Of a stretch of DNA of 64,000 nucleotides, positions 60,552-64,000 are shown piece by piece. The notes beneath the pieces were generated by a model. It made no database searches. It was not told the DNA's origin and saw only the letters and a program-made list of their open reading frames with translations. A program made the translations under genes and the position numbers. Position 1 is the stretch's first letter, and every line of letters starts with the position of its first letter. Origin of the DNA: Asterochloris sp. CNOR1 (taxonomy: Eukaryota > Chlorophyta > Trebouxiophyceae > Trebouxiales > Trebouxiaceae); the NCBI GenBank assembly GCA_963969365.1, contig OZ017746.1:310001-374000 (forward strand), in the 5' to 3' direction.

Positions 60552-60646
60552 GATGCCAGGCCAGGTGATATGCGATTCCCCTTCTGTCTTCCCACCAGAC
60601 TGGTCAACAGATTGGATTTCTCTACACAGTGCTCGCGAGGGTGAAA
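60552..60646. promoter_or_regulatory. Putative 95-bp bidirectional promoter
   Basis: Only 95 bp separate the ATG of the cyclase gene (minus) and the ATG of the CDCA7-like gene (plus). Both leaders and any shared promoter must fit in this space or overlap the coding starts. Confidence 0.55.
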
Positions 60647-63600
60647 ATGGCATCCTCCCAGCTGCCCGACATGCAGGCCGAAGCTGCAACAGTGAAGACT
60701 GCGCCAGGTGCGGTTTCCTGCCAGGGATTGTTCAGATCTATGATCCCTCAGTGCAATCAAGGCTCAGATCACATGCCTGTGCAGCTCAGTTGCCCTTGAT
60801 CCAGCATGCAAGCTCTTATCAGCCTGCTGCAGCCAAGGAGACAGAGGCAGCCAAGGAGAGGAAGAGGCGCAACAACAACCCTGGCGTGCGAGTGCAGGGC
60901 GGCCGTATCTACTGCAGCGAGACAGGGACGACCTGCCATCAGGTGGCCCACTCCATTCCAGCGAAGCAGTGCAGGTTGCTCAAGTGATGTCTCAAGCTTC
61001 CACAGAGTTCACTGCAGTCTACAGTGCTTTGCGAAATTCATTGCAATTGAGTCACAGCCTGGGTGTGATTCCTGAGAGACTATACTTTCACTGTTGCAGT
61101 GCCGCCAGAAGACGGTGGAGACCAAGCACAAATGCACCAAGTGCACTGTGCAGTATTGTCTCAAGTGCCTCGCCAACCGCTACGGAGCAGAGGAGGAGAA
61201 GAAGGTCAGCTGTCTGGCACAAAATCCAGTCCAGCTTCACATCTTGATGCTTGTACAGATGTCTTGGCGCCCCCTCGCGCTGCTCAGACCATGCCCTTAA
61301 ACTGGAGCATGGCCATATCGGCAGCAAAGCTCAACAGACTCCCCACTTGCCCTGAGGTGCATTCTGGGACTGGAGAGCAGTGCTGCTGCCAGTGGGGTAC
61401 CCCTATCTGTGCAGTGCTGACGTGCAGGCGGCAGAGGAGGGCTGGAAGTGCCCCAAGTGTCAGGGCACCTGCAGCTGCAGCTACTGCCGAAAGGTGAGCA
61501 CCTGCAGTGCTGCGAGGCCGCCTGCAGTCCTGAATTGTGCAGGGAGCATGGCGGCCTCCGCTAGCACCAGATTAGCAACCTGATTTGGTGTAGCCCTGCA
61601 TGGATAATTGACTGGCCCCCGCAAAGCAGCTTGCCTGTGCTGCAGGGTCAGGCACTGGCGCTGCAGGCGGCCCATTGCAGCTGTCTCTGAAAGGGCGATC
61701 GAACCCAGATTGCATGCCAGGTGCAGCTCGCCTTGCATGAGCCCAAGCGCTGCCTGAGCTGGCTGCAGAGAGCTGGCCTGGCCCCCACCGGCATCCTCAC
61801 ACATTCAGCTAAGACACTGGGATATGCCTCCGTGGCAAACCTGCTGGCAGTCAACCCTGACGCGGTGCACCATGCCCAGAAGGAGCAGGAGCATGCACAG
61901 TTGGACGGCACCACTGGGCCAGCCAAGAAGAAGCGCAAGCCAAAAGCCAAGAAGGAGGAGGGAGATGCTGCCACCAGCGGGGCTGAGGCAGGCACTGTCG
62001 ACCAAGTCATCCTCGCAGGTCAGCTTGCAAGGGGCAGGACTTGGGCTGGGGGTGCGCGTAGGCAGGCCGAGTCAAAGCAGGGGAAGCGGTGCTAGCCAGA
62101 CCAAGCCTGCCATAGGTGGCACTGAGCCTGCGGGTGAACCTCTGAAGGATCAGGAACCCATTCAGAAGACTTGCATCAGCCACTGGGCGTGGCCTCTCTG
62201 ATCTGGTAGCTCAACTGGAATGGTACATCTGCATGAGGCATGATTGTTCACAGAGCACTGCTGAATGGTCGCCCAAATGGAGGTTTTGGAAGGTGTCGCC
62301 TCACTGCCACAGGGGAGGCAGACAGAGCTCAGGCTGGGGAGCAGGACGGCGCTGACAATGAGGGGGAGCAGGAGCTGTTTGATGTGGAGACGCTACCCAG
62401 ACCACGGCCGCTGCCAGTGAGTTGCACCAGGCAGCTCTGAGGCTGGTGGTCGCCAATGGTGACGGACCTGCTGCACTCAAGGCAGCAAGATGCAGTGAGA
62501 GCTGACAGAGGGCGACGGCAGCGCCAAAGAGGATGTCTTCAGTAAGGACTGTATGGCTTGATTGTAGGAGCTATTGAAAGTGAAGACCCTGCCCACGCCG
62601 TCCAAGTGATTGTACAGGACAGTGCTGAGGTTGGTGCGGGCCGATTGCGTCTAGTCTGCAGATTTCAGCAGACTACAACTTGCTGCATGCAGCACGTGTA
62701 AAGGGAAGCTACCAGCCATGCGTCCAACATCTGTGCCACAGATTGTGCTTTGTCTGGCAGATCGACTAAGCAGACCATCAAGGTCATTGCTGCTGTTTCT
62801 TCCTTCAGGATTTGCACCGAACAGACACCTTTTCCAGCTGCAGGCAGCCAAGACAGGCTTGAAGCTTTACAACCACGCAGCCGCATAGGTTCTGAGTCTG
62901 TGGGTGCAGGGGTCTATGCGGCTAAGCACCAACCTTTGGTCCAAATATGGGCCGGTCCATGCACACGTGATGTTTAGCCCTGCTTGAACTGTGCTGCTGA
63001 ACCCTTGTGCTGCAGGGCAGCCGAGGCTGAGCTGAAAATGTGCATGCTCACAGGCATCCTGACACGCCTTGCTGAGAAAGCTGCGGGCCTACCAGCCTGG
63101 CCACCCTGCTTACTGTTTGTTGCTGGGCTTCTCTGCTGCAGGTAGCAAAGACGGAGCTGAAGCTGTGCAAGCCCTCGGGCATTTTAAAGCGCCTGGCTGG
63201 GGCAACATGGCCCACCAGCATGGGCAGCGAGCTGGCCGTGCCCCGCGACTGCCCTGTCGGGGAGCTGCTGGAGGTGTTAGAGTTCACGCAGGTAACGGTC
63301 GTGCAATGACCTGGTCAAAGGGTGGCTGAACGCAAAGATGTCTGCTCGTGCCTGTGAGAACCCTCTCTGAGCCATCTCCTGCTTCAGCTTTGGCTCCAGG
63401 GGTCAGTATCAAGGGTGGCACCACATGTTTGACAGCCAGGGAGAGGATGATTCTGCTTAGCACCTAAACCCACTACAGTGATTGGAGGGGCTCCTGAAAA
63501 TGGCAGCACAAGATGGCCTGCATAATTGTCCGCCACCAGCTCTCGCGCACCAGGGCCAAGTGCTCAGTGGCCCTGGTAGTACTGATAGGTCTGCCTCAAG

Positions 63601-63791
63601 AGCCTGTGCCTAACCCTAACCCTGAACCCATGCAGGAGTTTGGGGAGCTGCTAGACCTGGGGCCCATGCATGTCCGCACGCTGGCGGCCGAGCTGATGCA
63701 GCCCCCAGCCGCCCGCCTGAGGAGCGCCTTTGGCAGCTCGGGCCCCGTCGTGCAGCTGCACACCGCCCTGATGGACCTGGTGGGCCCATAG
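60647..63791 (+). CDS. CDCA7-like zinc-finger protein (zf-4CXXC_R1) with DDT-like C-terminus, 333 aa
   Basis: Eight exons join in phase: 60647-60707, 60833-60942, 61100-61204, 61428-61493, 61769-62018, 62313-62416, 63142-63291 and 63636-63791. A basic stretch and GVRVQGGRIYC lead into the signature cysteine-rich domain: TCHQCRQKT, HKCTKCTVQYCLKCLANRYG, WKCPKCQGTCSCSYCRK, then GLAPTGILTHSAKTLGYASVANLL. This is the zf-4CXXC_R1 domain of CDCA7, which in vertebrates binds hemimethylated DNA and recruits the remodeller HELLS (DDM1 in plants) to maintain DNA methylation; human mutations cause ICF syndrome. A KKKRKPKAKK nuclear signal and an acidic linker follow. The C-terminal ~100 residues (VGELLEVLEFTQEFGELLDL...VVQLHTALMDLV) resemble the DDT-like region of plant CDCA7-type proteins. 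So this is probably a full-length plant-type CDCA7. Confidence 0.9.
62835..63141. repeat. Two acceptor-edge echoes in the CDCA7-like gene
   Basis: The exon starting at 63142 (ctgcag|gtagcaaagacggagctgaa) is mimicked at 62844 (ctgcag|gcagccaagacaggcttgaa) and 63016 (ctgcag|ggcagccgaggctgagctga). Spacing is 172 and 126 bp. Confidence 0.85.
63611..63629 (+). repeat. Telomere-like tract just upstream of the last CDCA7 acceptor
   Basis: taaccctaaccctgaaccc lies 7-25 nt before the exon start at 63636 and supplies two CTAAC branch-like sites. Here the unit is the 6-nt CCCTAA form. Confidence 0.8.
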
Positions 63792-64000
63792 CAGAAGCAG
63801 GACTCCCGCACCTTCAGCCCATATGGCAGCTTGCCTCCACCACATGTCCACTTTTGAGTCTCCCTGACACGGTATCGTGCGGCTGTGGATATACCTGCTG
63901 GACCTGGAAGGGCTGCAATAGCCTGCACACCTACGACTTTGAGCTCACTATATACCACTTACACCAGGGGGACTCAAGCAGCTGATCACAACATAATGTG
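63792..64000. other. 3' flank of the CDCA7-like gene
   Basis: No exon or gene start could be supported between the stop codon at 63789-63791 and the end of the window. Confidence 0.5.

Noticed and set aside
1-64000. Transposons, retroelements or viral genes
   Set aside because: I saw no reverse transcriptase, integrase, transposase, capsid motif, long terminal repeat or target-site duplication. The repeats seen are local tandem copies.

Overview
This is a nuclear segment of a eukaryotic genome, most likely a green alga (Chlorophyta; a trebouxiophyte-like alga is my best guess). The evidence is GC-rich sequence, genes split into many short exons, introns that nearly all end in (C)TGCAG, short stretches of plant/algal telomere repeat (CCCTAAA), and best matches to families shared by algae, plants and flagellates. 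I see no bacterial operons, rRNA, tRNA, CRISPR array or recognisable transposon. Most computed open frames are chance frames in GC-rich introns, so I built exon chains from splice sites, reading phase and protein family. Exon edges come from reading by eye and have not been tested against transcripts.

Layout, left to right. (1) 93-5483, minus: a multi-KH RNA-binding protein, running off the left edge. (2) 6203-6656, minus: the 3' exons of a small membrane protein with a KKxx tail. (3) 7145-15691, plus: a long low-complexity protein of unknown function. (4) 16107-16345: a decayed copy of the 5' end of a VTC1-like gene. (5) 16516-17876, minus: an unknown 326-residue protein. (6) 18030-18844, plus: a VTC1-like polyphosphate membrane protein. 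(7) 18975-28160, minus: gamma-tubulin complex component 2, 19 exons. (8) 28452-33537, plus: a TSNAXIP1-N domain protein. (9) 33872-44312, minus: a BTB/T1 (KCTD-type) protein with a very long tail. (10) 44935-47540, minus: a coiled-coil protein. (11) 47969-58105, plus: a kinesin resembling KIF12. (12) 58370-60551, minus: a cyclase/kynurenine-formamidase family protein with a signal peptide. (13) 60647-63791, plus: a CDCA7-like zinc-finger protein with a DDT-like C-terminus. Four neighbouring pairs are head to head. The tightest has only 95 bp between start codons (cyclase and CDCA7). GCP2, the kinesin and the TSNAXIP1-N protein are all linked to microtubules or cilia, but I see no evidence that they act as one unit.

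The most unusual feature is not a gene. Again and again, an intron contains one to several decayed tandem copies of the edge of the neighbouring exon, including its splice site. I call these exon-edge echoes. They flank donors and acceptors in at least seven of the genes, with spacings of about 45-200 bp, and range from nearly unreadable to an apparently identical 205-bp tandem copy (45098-45507) that looks newly born. This suggests a continuing process in which DNA spanning exon-intron junctions duplicates in tandem, lengthens introns and supplies decoy splice sites. A second pattern is that four short telomere-like tracts all lie 7-41 nt upstream of acceptors, in the same orientation and where a branch point would be expected.
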